DNA of 64,000 nt, taken from NCBI GenBank assembly GCA_032164245.1, contig JAVMKO010000005.1:56839442-56903441 (forward strand). The letters run 5' to 3'. This stretch comes from Sternotherus odoratus (Eukaryota; Chordata; Testudines; Kinosternidae). Positions 46,440-57,115 of this stretch are shown in pieces. The first letter of the stretch is position 1; every line of letters starts with the position of its first letter. Under the pieces are notes generated by a model, which saw only the letters and a list, made by a program, of their open reading frames with translations, ran no database searches and was not told the origin of the DNA. Both the position numbers and the translations under genes were made by a program.

Positions 46440-48165
46440 ACAAGTTGTGTAAAAGCAAATGTACAAATAAAATCAGAGGAGACCAACAAAATGCAAAGCA
46501 AGGCTTATGAGTACTGTGGAGAAATCTGATAATGGAAAATATGCTGTGTATGGGGTCACATGCAATAGTTGTGGCAAGAGAAATTATTATGCCAAAGCTA
46601 GCTTACAAGAAAAGCCCCAAGAAGGAAATGCATTGTATCAAGGAAGCAAGCAGTGACTTGGGGGATGAGATTTTTCATGTATGTGAAATCAGTGTAGTGC
46701 AAAACTAAATAGCTTGTAAAGTTCAAAGTGCCAACAGATGCAAACAGAAGCCAGCAGCATACAAACAGGAAATTGTATGCCAAATAAACAGCAGGGCATT
46801 AGTGAATGTACTAAGTTACAATGGCTTCCTCAGTATTATGCCAAAGAAGAAAGTGAAATTTCAACCTGGCAAAGCCAAATTAAAATTATACAGTGGCACA
46901 ATCATAATATGCTAGGAGAATGTAAACTATAAACTACAGGTGAAATTTTGGGTATAAACACAGAAGATACCTCCACAAGGAGATGAATTCAATTCAGAGA
47001 CTATTAGGATTTGTAAACTTCCAAGCTGCTTGGATGTATGCAAACCCCTGAGGCAACAACTGGACAAAGATGCAACATACACAGTTACCTCAACACAATG
47101 CAGCCATCACACATATTAAGCTGCTGGTGACAAGCTATCTTGTCCTGAAATACTACAACATGAACAAAGAGGCCACCATACAATGTGATGCCAGTGAGAC
47201 AGGGCCTGTGGCATCACTCCTACAAAAGGGGCAGCCAGTAAGTTTCACGTCAAGGTCACCATCCCCTGTGGAACAAAGATACCCTAAGATTGAAAAGGAA
47301 TGTCTTGCAATAATGTTCATGTGAAAAATTCAACTAGTGTGTTTGGGGGCAGAACATCCACTGACTAGAAAATGACCAGGAGAGAACATTAAAAAGAAAA
47401 AGCTTCTGGTGGCTGTCCCAACACATGCTGCTGAAACTGTAAAGCTACAACTTATATGCACAGTACAGGAAAGGGATTGAAATGTACTTGGTGGTCTTGT
47501 TATCCAGAGTAGCCATGAAGCTATGAAAATAGGACAACTGATCAAGAATATATGACCCACAATCTGATAAACACACAGAAAGCGTCAATGTCAGTTATGT
47601 GCCAGTTAAATGGCAGGTGTTAGAAAGAATCTGAGAACAAATTGAAAAAAACAAAGATTTACAAGTGCTCATGCCCATCCAATTGTCAAGATGGTCAGAA
47701 CCCCAGGGAGAAGTCCCCCTTCCTCCCAATAATACTGTAGCTGTCAAGATGAGTGTACAAGATAACATCAGACTTAAAGTCAACCAAACCATAATATCCA
47801 GACTGTTGAGAACAGAAACCAAAGAATACATCTGAGCCATTCTGGAATAGAAGCCTGTGTCTGGAAAACCTGAAATGCTGTATATTGGCCACACAAGACC
47901 AAAGATATGTGAACCCTAGAGAGCTATTGTGCTCTGGTGGGAAATGCAGGACAAAAGAGTTAACAAAAATTCACTGTAGACCTTTGAGCAAAGTACGAAT
48001 GAACCTCTTCATCATAAAGTACCTCATTATTGTAGATGACTATACAGACTTTTAGAAATGGGATGAGCTATCAGATAGTACTGCATTGACCACCTGCATT
48101 GCTGCATTGTTCTGATAAATAATAAAGAAAATTGGGCATACCAGCTATCCAGTATGGGCACAATT
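46440..48165 (+). mobile_element. Decayed Ty3/Gypsy-type retrotransposon (gag end, protease, RT tail, RNase H, integrase)
   Basis: Recognisable pieces in order. (1) Two gag zinc knuckles. The second, 46561-46602, is a CX2CX4HX4C box with His changed to Tyr and the last Cys to Ser; the first, near 46507, lost its first Cys. (2) A protease-like stretch, about 46790-46960. (3) The C-terminal end of reverse transcriptase near 46990-47090. (4) RNase H, with an open frame 47070-47324 (84 codons) containing the QCDAS motif (Asp at residue 40) and EQRYPKIEKE. (5) A frame-shifted RNase H end, 47390-47530. (6) An integrase zinc-binding and core part, 47830-48165, with VDDYTDF at about 48032-48052. Stops and frameshifts throughout. 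Most of reverse transcriptase is missing between protease and its tail. No LTRs found. Non-functional. Confidence 0.85.
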
Positions 48166-49309
48166 CAAGGCTGTGTGTCAGCTGCTGTACTGTAAATTCT
48201 CCTGCTGCCGGGGCACAGGAATGCACTGGCTGGCACAAGGGCCCTGTGCCTGTCCCTATCCCAGCTCTGTCATATGATCATGCTTGAGTGTACCTGGGAG
48301 CAAGAAAGAGCTTGTTATTCTAGGTTGTCAGAGGTTCCTTGGGGACCTCTCTTGTTTACACCAGGGCTGAACTTGTTATACCATGCACTTCTGTGTAGTA
48401 TTTGATTTACTCTCGTTTATTTGGCCAATGTACTTATTTTGCAGTTGGAAGCCATTGGCACATTAATTTAAAAGATGCATGAGGATCTCAACTGGTCAGT
48501 CCAATTATGAAACTAGAGATAAATAGTCACAGAGCAGGCTTCCTTTTGTAAGCAAAACCAAGCTGTGTCTGCAACATGGTTAAAATTAAACTACAGACTG
48601 GAGCAAATGTTCATGCGTATAAATATACAGCTGGGCACAGTTAGGTTAAAAATGCATTTACATTACATAAAAAATAAAGGTAGGGGCCTAAGATTGAACT
48701 GTGAAAGGCAAGGAAAGGTGTTCAGGCAGACATGCTGTCCTCTGCAGCATCAATGGGTGTGATTTTCAAAACCTCAGCACTTAATGAGAATAGTGTCCAG
48801 ATCTCCTAGGTAACAATGTGGTTCCTAAGCTGTGGTCTAATGGAAAAGCCTAAATTGCAACAGAGTAGCATTTTGAAGAATGTTGATGGCTAACCCTGTA
48901 GCAGCATAAATCTCCCCTGCTTTCATATAGCATTATGAACTCACAATTCCAACAAAAGACCTGCCAGTACTCATCAGATTTTGGAGCAAGTCTGAGCCAG
49001 TGATCATTCCGGAATGAAAACCCAGGCAGTATGAATCCAAAGAAAATGTTTGCATGAAGCCTTCTTAAGCATAGCCACTGAGTTTTGCACTGTGGTAGAG
49101 CCAACTGCCAATGGGTAGAGTGGCTTGTGCAGTGGGAGGAAACCCCATAAAATTCCTGTTGATAAGGGAAAGATTTAGATACCTAGAAAATCCTTCCATC
49201 AGTTGAGGATTGACTAGCTTTCAGTTGTTGTCCGTGACTGCTCCTACAAGAGCCTGCAGTTTTCAGAGAGAAGGATGGCCATGAGTTAAGGACTTGACAT
49301 GCATTCTAC
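48166..49309. other. No recognisable gene
   Basis: A short repeat-like word set (GATTTTCAAAACCTCAGCAC) occurs near 48762; otherwise nothing recognised. Confidence 0.4.
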
Positions 49310-49440
49310 TCCTGGCTCTGAAATGAACTTCTTTGTGACATAGAGCAAATCATGTAATTCCGCCCTGTCTCAATTTCCCCATCTGTAAAATGCTTGCTTC
49401 ACGGATAACCTTACAAAAAGCACGTATTCATTCGCTTGTG
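49310..49440 (+). repeat. MIR-like SINE
   Basis: TACTCCTGGCTCTGAAATGA, 'TTTGTGACATAGAGCAAATC' and 'TGTCTCAATTTCCCCATCTG' then TAAAATG: plus-strand MIR/CORE-SINE body. Confidence 0.75.
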
Positions 49441-51115
49441 GTGAGTAATGGATGGGTGAGTTGTAGCTATCTGATTTGATGGTGCAGGAATGCTGTTGCT
49501 TTTCAAAGCTGTGTTCAACTGCAGGTGGCTTTCTGCCCTACCAAGGCTACAATTAGATAATACATCCTCCCCCATAATCTTTTTAAATGAGGCTTACCAA
49601 GATAGTTACTCATCTTGGCATTGCTTGATGCCTTATTGGCTGACAATGTGGTATCAGTGACTTTTGTTCCCAGTTGTAAGGCTCAATGCACTCATGTTCA
49701 TAAAGAACATGGAGAGTCACAGAAAAATTATTAAATGTTCTATTCACTCAATGCTTTCCTCTAATTGTGGATTTCAACCCTTGCCTGTGTCTCTTGTCAC
49801 TACCAATGACCATGTTGTGCTTTGTGCACTTTCTAAACGTAACACTGCTTCTCGTCTTGCAAACCCTCTGAGTTTTCTCTAGGGAAGGAAGATCTTTGTT
49901 ATCTCAATTTTAATGTGCCTCATTCATGCAGGTATCTCTAAACAGACACAAGTTGTTAACTCCAGTTGGATTCATCCCTGGTGTCTCAGGGAACCAGAAC
50001 TACCACACAGATTTACTGGACTTAGTTTATCTTCTTTTTGGGTTACAGAGCACAGTTTTTAGTGACTTCTTTCTGCACCATTCCTCCTCATATACTCCCC
50101 CTTCTGCCTCTTGTGTTCACTGTCTATCCAATTAACATTGTCTGGACTTGTTAACCTTCACACCTGTGGTGGCTTTAATTGCAAATGACTGCACCTGAGT
50201 TACTATCGCTCCAAGTTGCAGGGAAAGAACAAGGTGCAGGCAGGAGTAGCATGGAGGATAGTTCTTTCGCTCCTTGCTGCAGATTTCAAATAAGCTTTAC
50301 ATTTTGGTTATGGAGTTTGTTGAGGGTTAAATCAACAGATTAACACGTGGGGTCAGTAGGCCTGCTTACCCCTTTAGAATAACTAATTGACTCCTTTATG
50401 TCCCAAGGTGTTACCTTGTGCTGTTAATGGCCTACTCCAGTGTCAAGTACGTAATTTCCCCCAATTATTTTGCAGAAAGGATTAGCAACATCTGCGCCCA
50501 GATATCCTCTGGTGGTTTCCCTATTCTTGCTTTTACATTTGGTTCAATCTGCCCATTTTTCATGGTCTCCCTTTCTGAATTTGCTCAGTAAACTAGTCAT
50601 GAGATTAAATGGGTTTATCCAGAGGTTGCAGTCAGCCATCTGTTCAGTAGATCCCTGGCCCATTGAGTTGCTTATTCCCCCCCCCCCCTTTTTTTATAAA
50701 TAAATTTTATTTTGTGCTAGCAAATGGAAGGTTACAGATAACTGACATTCCCCTGTCCTGCCATATTGTTACTGTATAAAGTGGAGACTGTCCAGTAGCA
50801 GATAAAAGAATCCAACAATTGAAGCAGGACATGCAACTGCCCATGAAAGCTTGAGGGAAGCAGAAGAGGTGGGAAAAAATTGAATATAATTTCTTCATTA
50901 GTCAGGGTCTTGGTACAGGAGAGTGATGGGAAGGGTGTGTGGCCTAGTTTCCATCAAGGGGAAGAAGGAGTTAATCTGTTTCCTTGGAAGGAAAGGGAAA
51001 TCACTACTGTAACTTGCGGCTGCCTATCCTTGTTAGGGTTGTAAGCCTTGAAGGGAAGTTTGAACCTTTGCTCTTAGAGTCCCTCATTTAAGGTAGTACC
51101 CCTTCCTCAGGAAAG
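49441..51115. other. No gene recognised
   Basis: Short frames only. A C run meets a T run at 50678-50696. Confidence 0.4.
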
Positions 51116-52030
51116 CGTGAGATATCTTGATTTTAGTACGGCTTCTGATATAGGTGCACATGACATTCTCATAAGCAAATTAGGGAAGTACAGTCTAGAT
51201 GAAATTACTGTGAGGTGGTGCACAAGTACTTGACAGACCATACTCAAAGAGTAGATAGCAATGGTTTACTGCCAAACTGGGAGGACAATCTAGTGGGGTC
51301 CTGCCAGGATGAGTTCTGGTAGGATCCGAAACTCTTCAACATTTTCATTAATGACTTGGATAATGAAATAGAGAGTATGCTTATAAAACTTGCAGATGAC
51401 ACCAAACTGGGAGGGGTTGCAAGCACTTTGGAAGACTGGATTAGAATTCAAAATGACCAAGGCAAATTGGAGAATTGGTCTGAACGCAACAAGATGAAAT
51501 TCAATAAGAACAAGTACAGAGTCCTTCATTTATGAAGGCAAAAAATCAAACTGAACTGAAAAATGGGAAATAACTGGCTAGGTGGTGGTACTGTTGAGAA
51601 GAATCTGGAGCTTATATTGGATCACAAATTCAGCAAGTCAACAATGTGATGCAGTCATGCAAAAAGCTAATATTGTGGAGTATATTAACACTCCTGTTAA
51701 TATACTCCACAATATTAGCTTGTAAGACAAAGGTGGTAATTGTCCAACTTCACTCAGTACTGGTGAGACCTCAGTCGCAGTCCTGTGAGTGCTGGAGAGA
51801 GTCCAGAGGACATGAACAAAAATGACAAAAGGTTTAGAAAACCTGACCTAAAAACTGGGCATGTTCAGTCTTGAGAAAAGAAGACTGAGAGGAGATCTGA
51901 TGACAGTTTTTTCAAACACATTAAGGGCTGTTATAAAGAGGACAGTGATCAACTGTTCTCCATGTGCACTGAAGATAGGACAAGAAGTAATGGGCTTAAT
52001 ATGCAGCAAGGGAGGTGTGGTGATGAGGAC
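51116..52030 (+). mobile_element. CR1 LINE, reverse-transcriptase region, diverged
   Basis: Conserved CR1 words in order: TATCTTGATTTTAGTACGGC, CTCATAAGCAAATTAGGGAA, 'ATTAATGACTTGGATAATGA', 'CTTGCAGATGACACCAAACT' (the region encoding the ADDT-type RT active site), GGGAGGGGTTGCAAG, 'TTCAGTCTTGAGAAAAGAAG', ACTGAGAGGAGATCTGATGA and 'AGGACAAGAAGTAATGGGCT'. The short frame from 51861 begins MFSLEKRRLRGDLM, the usual CR1 motif. Multiple frameshifts. Contains the perfect palindrome at 51664-51721. Confidence 0.92.
51664..51721. repeat. Perfect 26-bp-arm palindrome inside CR1
   Basis: The arm starting AAGCTAATATTGTGGAGTAT (51664-51689) and its exact reverse complement (51696-51721) are separated by only ACTCCT. 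In the CR1 sequence I know, only one arm belongs here, followed by a GGAGTG-type word that now appears inverted in the spacer. See findings. Confidence 0.9.
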
Positions 52031-52650
52031 TGGGCAGTCATATAAAGGGATCTGGATTTCTTAGTTCCACGGGCCCAAAAATGTGTTTTAATACAGCCAA
52101 ATGCAGAGTCACACATCTAGGACCAAAGAGTGCAGGCCAGGGGGGGCTGTATCCAACAACTCTGAAAAGGATTTAGGGGTCACAGTGGACAAGCAACTCC
52201 ACAGGAGATACCAGTGCAGTTTTACGGCAAAGGGTATTGTTATAATGCAATCCTTGGATGTATAAACAATGAATAGAAGTGAGGAGGTGATTTTACCTCT
52301 GTATACAGCATTGGTGAGAAGAGCACTGGAACGCTCAGTGCAGGTGTGGTGTCCACAATGTGAAAAGGATATTAAAAATTGGAGCGGGTGTCAAAAGAGC
52401 CAAAAAATGACTTGAAGACTGGAGAAAATGCCTTGCAGAGAGAGATTTAAAGAGCTCAGTTTGTTTATTTTATAAAACTGAGAGGTGACATATAAGTTAC
52501 ATTCACTGAGAGAAAATTCTAGGTACTAAATAACTGATGACTCTTTAATCTATAATAGAAAGGCATAACGAGAACCAATGGCTGTAAGCTGAAGCTACGG
52601 AACTTCAAATGAGAAATAAGGCACACATTTAATGCTAAGGGTGATATACC

Positions 52651-53419
52651 GTTGGTGTCAAGGTTTGCCTCCCAACTCTGAACTCTAGGGTAAAGATGTG
52701 GGGACCCCACATGAAAAAACAAATAACCCCCCAAGCTTATTTTACCAACTTAGGTTAAAACTTTTCCCCAGAACACAAACTTCTCCTATGTCTGGGCTTG
52801 GAAAATGCTGCCACCACCAATTTAAACCCCCAAAACCATGGGTTAGGGTAAATTGGAACCCTACTTTAATCACCCCCAAATCTCCTCCCTTTACCTGGGA
52901 GAGACTTGAGAACAAAGACCAAACCCCTCACTTTCTGTGAGATGTGCCCGATCCAAACCAGGATCGATCCAATGGAAACAAGCAGACAGAATCTTAAAAT
53001 GAAGAGTTTAATTAAAGAAAAAGAGAAAAGCATAAACCCCTTGTACAGAAATCAATAGAAAAAACCCTTCACATCACTCAGCCTCCTGACCCCCTCCCTA
53101 GGAATTTCTCCCTCTGTTAAGCTTAACAGTAAGGAACACCGTGGATCAATGATCAAGTGATATAGTTCAAGCAGACAATTCACTTACTACTGGACTTGGC
53201 TTCTTAGAAGATTATAGATAAGTAGAGTAGAGATATAAGTGTGGTTCATCCCAAAGCCAGGCGAACAGCACCATGAGAGAAAAAGACGAGCGAAACCTAA
53301 ACTAAAAATCTCTTTTTGTCTCCGAGGTTGATTACCTCATTCCCTCTCCGGTTACTTTTAGATTAACCCTTTACAGGTAAAACAGTAGTTCTAAGCTACG
53401 TTATACTTATGACAACTGG
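52651..53419 (-). mobile_element. Solo LTR of a retrovirus-like element, inserted in CR1
   Basis: The LTR spans 52656-53414 (759 bp). Its ends are TGTCAAGG... and ...TTATGACA, i.e. an inverted TGTCA/TGACA pair starting TG and ending CA as integrase-processed LTRs do. Read on the minus strand it has ATTAAA (plus 53007-53012), a possible polyadenylation signal, and matches an LTR type I know from turtle genomes. The flanks GTTGG (52651-52655) and ACTGG (53415-53419) agree at 3 of 5 with two transitions, so they are a plausible aged 5-bp duplication. No internal genes and no second LTR are present, so it arose by LTR-LTR recombination. Confidence 0.8.
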
Positions 53420-53500
53420 AATAAACCACTAAGGGAAGTGGGGGATATTCCTGATGTCTTCAAATCAAGACTGGATACCTTTCTGGAAGATGCTTTAGTA

Positions 53501-53648
53501 CAATGATGTCCAATAGAAATTTGATGCTAGCCACACTGATAGCCACACTTGTGGTTTTGAATTTTTCTTATTAGCCCCATTATAAAAAAAGCCACATTAA
53601 GACATTATTAAAAAGCCACATGCATTAGCCACAATTCAGTTGCCACTG
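53501..53648. repeat. Short insert in the CR1 3' UTR
   Basis: The 148 bp beginning CAATGATGTCCAATAGAAAT and ending TTGCCACTG interrupt CR1. The ends (CAATGATGTCC and, inverted, CAGTGGCAA) resemble hAT termini, but I see no 8-bp duplication. It contains several AGCCACA(C/T) words. Confidence 0.5.
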
Positions 53649-53764
53649 GGCTCAACTCAGGTGTGACTGGCTGAAATTCTGTGGCCTATGATCTACAGGT
53701 AGTCTGACTAGGTAATCTAATTGTCCCTTCTGGCCTTAACATCTGTGAATCTATTAATACTTTT

Positions 53765-54010
53765 GTGGAATTTTATCATATTTTTAATCTTCAATTTTTT
53801 TCATTCGAAACAAACATCCCTTTCACCAGTGGAAAGGGGAAAATAAGAAATTGAAAACCAAACATGTTTTTTTCATTTTGATCGAAATGAAATGCGTTTT
53901 TTCTGTTTGGTGAAAAACGAGCACATTTTGAATGATACCAAGACATTCACAATGACTGAGAAGCTGGTTTTGTTTAAAAAAACCATTTTGGACAAAATAA
54001 TTTCAACCAT
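53765..54010. repeat. GAAAATTT-rich interspersed repeat, copy 4
   Basis: TTTTTTTCATTTTGATCGAA, GAAATGAAATGCG, GGTGAAAAACGAGC and AGCTGGTTTTG words; same character as the other copies. Confidence 0.35.
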
Positions 54011-54538
54011 CTCCTCTGATGATGATAATGGAGTGTTGCTTAGCCTGCACCTGTGCATCAGGAAGTGATGTGCTGTGGGAAGGGTGGCTCTGCTGTTTGT
54101 TTACAACCTACAGCTGTTTTTCCCCATTGAAGCAAATGTGTGGAGCAAAATGTTCTCAAGGGACTATTGACTATTTTTTAAACTATGCTGGGAGTCTGTC
54201 AGTCACTGCAGGGTTTTATATGCATTCTGGTGAATTTCAAGTTAATTTCCTCTGCCTTTTTCCATCACCCTTTTAAGATGAAAATAATCTGAAATTCACC
54301 ATAATGCACAGACAGTTATCCATCAGCTGGGGGTCTAGCAGCCCGTAGACCTTGGTTCATGATGAGACTTGTCCCTGGCAAAATTCTTCACACATTGGGG
54401 AACCAGGCTCATGCTGTCTTGCTGGGATACTGAGAGGCTCTTACATGCTTTTATCGCATCCCTGCTAGATAATTGTTGCTTGTTGTTGGAGAGTCTAACA
54501 CCTCCCCCAAGTCTTCGCAGTTTTCTGCAGCACTCTGC
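54011..54538. other. No recognisable gene
   Basis: An 85-codon frame at 54019-54276 (Cys-rich start) has no recognised family. Confidence 0.35.
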
Positions 54539-54679
54539 TACCGTGTTTCCCCGAAAATAAGACAGTGTCTTATATTTATTTTTGCTCCCAAAATTACATT
54601 ACATTATATTACAGCGAGAGGCAAAACTGGAAGTACGTCTTATTTTCGGGGGATGTCTTACTTTCGGGGAAACAGGGTA
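54539..54679. mobile_element. Palindromic MITE with TA duplication
   Basis: The element at 54541-54677 (137 bp) starts CCGTGTTTCCCCGAAAATAA and ends TTACTTTCGGGGAAACAGGG. The ends are complementary with a few changes, and GTCTTATTTTCGGGG repeats the end just inside. The flanks are TA at 54539-54540 and 54678-54679, consistent with a Tc1/mariner-type transposase. No coding capacity. Confidence 0.85.
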
Positions 54680-55004
54680 TTAGAATGTTCCATCAAAGAC
54701 CGAGCTGGGCTGGGCTTGTAGAATTTGACTGGCTTCTGGTGCAGCAATTTAAACTTTTGTTGCATGCATATCCTTCAGCCTCTGCCTCACCTTGATCCAA
54801 ACCAGGGGTTTCATTTCTGAAAGAGCTTTGATGGTACTCCCTAATGAACAACCTTCTTCCTAACGCAGAGGTGAAGGGGGAGGGGGAGAGAGAACAAACA
54901 AACAATTTTTAATATTAACCATTTTGGTTTGGAGAACATTTTCAGTCTGAGTTGAATACAAGAGCAAATGGGAGGAAGGATGATGCTCTAGAGGGCCAGG
55001 CACT
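54680..55004. other. No recognisable feature
   Basis: Overlapping short frames only. Confidence 0.4.
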
Positions 55005-55250
55005 GGTCTGAGATTCAGGGGCCCTGGGTTCAGTTTCTGGCTCTGCTACAGACACCTGGAGAGACTGTGGGAAAATCACTTTAATTAACCAGGTGCCTCA
55101 GTTGCCCCTCTGTAAAAATAGGGATGATACCTCCCTACCTTGCAGATATGCTGGCAGATAAAATTTGTTAGAGGATAATGATACTTCCTTCCTTTGTATA
55201 GTGCTTTTCATCATTAGATCTCAAAGCACTATACAAAGAAGAGCTATGTG
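55005..55250 (+). repeat. MIR-like SINE, nearly full body
   Basis: 'GGCCCTGGGTTCAGTTTCTG', GCTCTGCTACAGACACCTGG, 'CTCAGTTGCCCCTCTGTAAA', 'AATAGGGATGATACCTCCCT' then CTCAAAGCACTATACAAAG. The 3' region forms a hairpin: CTTTGTATAGTGCTTT (55192-55207) against AAAGCACTATACAAAG (55223-55238), exact. Confidence 0.8.
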
Positions 55251-56280
55251 ATACTGTGATGCAGTCAGGTGATGTGAGCCTTATATATACAAGGATAGCA
55301 TAGAATAAAACTGGAGTGAGGCCAAATAGTGGGTCAGCAGTGGATTTTTTTCCTCCATTTGATTCATTTATAATCTAAAATGATTCCAAAAACATCTTTA
55401 CATCCCATTAATATAAAATGAAGAAAGACCATTATTTTTTTTAAGAGTGTCTTGTCTGTTACTTTTCTCCTGGGCTGTTCTGCTAGGGAAGTCACATTTT
55501 TTAAAGTTATTAAAACAGAAAACAATGATATTTTTGGGTTAAAAGTTTGTATTGTTACTGATTTTATTTCAGTGATATGTAGCGAACTCACAAGTCTCTA
55601 GTGTGATATACAATCCTGTATTAGTTCATGGGAAGGATTAGATGGCCCAGGAGGTCCTTAGGAAGGAAAAAACATATTTATTTATAATGTTTTTTTCGCA
55701 TCTACACAGCCACATACCACTATTATACACTAACTGACTTACATCTCAGCAACATGAACGGCACTAACAGTAAAGAAGCTATGTCTCCTTAATGCAAAGT
55801 CGAATAGTAATTTATAGATTTATTTATGCTTAGTGTTCTCTCTAGGCAAATGATGCTCACATTTCATGAAACTGCATCACACTCCGTGTATAGATGTAGG
55901 TATTCAATTACTCGCTGGAGTCTTGTCTCTTTTGCATATTGCCATAGGCTTCAAGGCTGCAAAACAGGTTGGTCTCCAATGTATCAAACCTCAGGAAATA
56001 GGTAAAATTGCATGCACAAAAATGGAGAGCTGGTGCTCTGAAAGGCACTGTATGTTTCCCTGAGGCTTCCTGAAGCTCCTGTTGGAGTGGTGTGGCTCTG
56101 TTCCACACGCTGTGCGGGGCAACATCCTGCTCCCAGCCAACTTAATGGCAGAACTCTCATTGACTTTCACAGGGCAGGGGTAGATCATTCAAGTCTTCGT
56201 TGTACCTGAATCCTGTTGTGGAAGAGTATTGGTGTCCATGGGTAACTCTCCCACACTCCTTAAAACACTTAGATAAAAGG
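55251..56280. other. No recognisable gene
   Basis: AT-rich, no exon or repeat family recognised. Confidence 0.4.
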
Positions 56281-56600
56281 TCAGAGAGGTAGCCGTGTTA
56301 GTCTGGAATAGCAGAGGTAACAAAGTCCTGTGGCACCTTAAAGACTAACTATAAAGTTTTGAAGCATAAGCTTTCGTGGGCTAATACCCACTTCGTCGGA
56401 TGCAAGCAGTGGAAGTGTCCAGAGGCAGGTATAGAAAAGTAGGCAAGAACCAGGTGGGAGGTAAAAGTTAGTAAAATAGAAGCAGAAAACACTCGTATGC
56501 CAGATCTGCACATCAGTGAGTGCTGCAACAGAGGAACATGTTATCTGAGTGGGTTTTGTGTGGGAGAGTGCACTAAAGGAAGGGCTCAAAACACCCTAGA
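56281..56600 (-). mobile_element. Short retroelement family A, longest simple copy
   Basis: The 3' end at the left reads TCAGAGAGGTAGCCGTGTTA on the plus strand. The body continues through AACAAAGTCCTGTGGCACCT, GAAGCATAAGCTTTCGTGGG and CCCACTTCGTCGGATGCAAG to about 56600. The core on the minus strand is CCGACGA (56393-56399), stem 56376-56391, GAAA (56372-56375), then GC-TTAT-GC-T. This copy shows that the element extends about 200 bp upstream of the core without being folded back. The minus-strand 83-codon frame is not recognised as a protein. Confidence 0.8.
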
Positions 56601-56939
56601 CCTCATTCACCATTGCCCTGGACCCTCGTAGTCCAGGTATACCTCTGCAAAGTGTGTGACATCCCTCCAAACTATGGAACTCATTCAGTGGGACTGTCCA
56701 CATGCTCAAACTTTGGAACAAACGTAAGTACCTTATTGAATCAGTGCCCTAGTCCCTTTATACAGATGCTTTGCATATTTCTCTCTTGGTAGTTCTCTGC
56801 CTGACTTAACATTTCCTGTGGTGTCTTGTCCAATAAGGAGTCAAGTCAGCAACCTCCACTCCACTCCACTCAGTATGTTGTTCACCATAGACAATCAGCT
56901 ACTCTCAAGAGTCTGTGCTTTTTTATGTGAGTAATACTA
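56601..56939. other. No recognisable feature
   Basis: No repeat or gene recognised. The left limit of the family-A copy is approximate and could extend in here. Confidence 0.35.
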
Positions 56940-57115
56940 TCTAGTTCTCATATAGATCCCAAAGTGCTTGACCAAAAAGATCAGTATCATTATCCCCATT
57001 TTATAGATGGGCAACTGGAGCGTAGGGACTTTCTCACTGTCACCCGGCAGGCAAGACAGGAACAGAACCCACGTTCTAAGTCCCATGCCTCAGTTCTAGC
57101 CATTGGGTCACAGAG
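56940..57115 (-). repeat. MIR-like SINE
   Basis: TATAGATCCCAAAGTGCTTG, 'TATCATTATCCCCATTTTAT', AGATGGGCAACTGGAGCGTA, 'CACTGTCACCCGGCAGGCAA' and 'ACAGAACCCACGTTCTAAG': reverse complement of a nearly complete SINE body. Confidence 0.8.

Larger units (their letters stand above)
52031..53757 (+). mobile_element. Second CR1 LINE copy, interrupted by a solo LTR and a short insert
   Basis: A different CR1 subfamily. It starts near GGGATCTGGATTTCTTAGTT and contains CCAAATGCAGAGTCACACAT, AAGGATTTAGGGGTCACAGT, CCTTGGATGTATAAACAATG and 'ATGGCTGTAAGCTGAAGCTA'. It breaks at 52655, resumes at 53415 with 'ACTGGAATAAACCACTAAGG' and ends with GTAGTCTGACTAGGTAATCT and 'TTGTCCCTTCTGGCCTTAAC', the CR1 3' end. 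53501-53648 is a further insert not belonging to CR1. Diverged, non-coding. Confidence 0.9.

Noticed and set aside
55192..55238. Hairpin CTTTGTATAGTGCTTT/AAAGCACTATACAAAG as a microRNA precursor
   Set aside because: It falls in the 3' region of a MIR-like SINE where this self-complementarity seems to be a family feature; arms of 16 bp with a 15-base loop are also short for a microRNA precursor.
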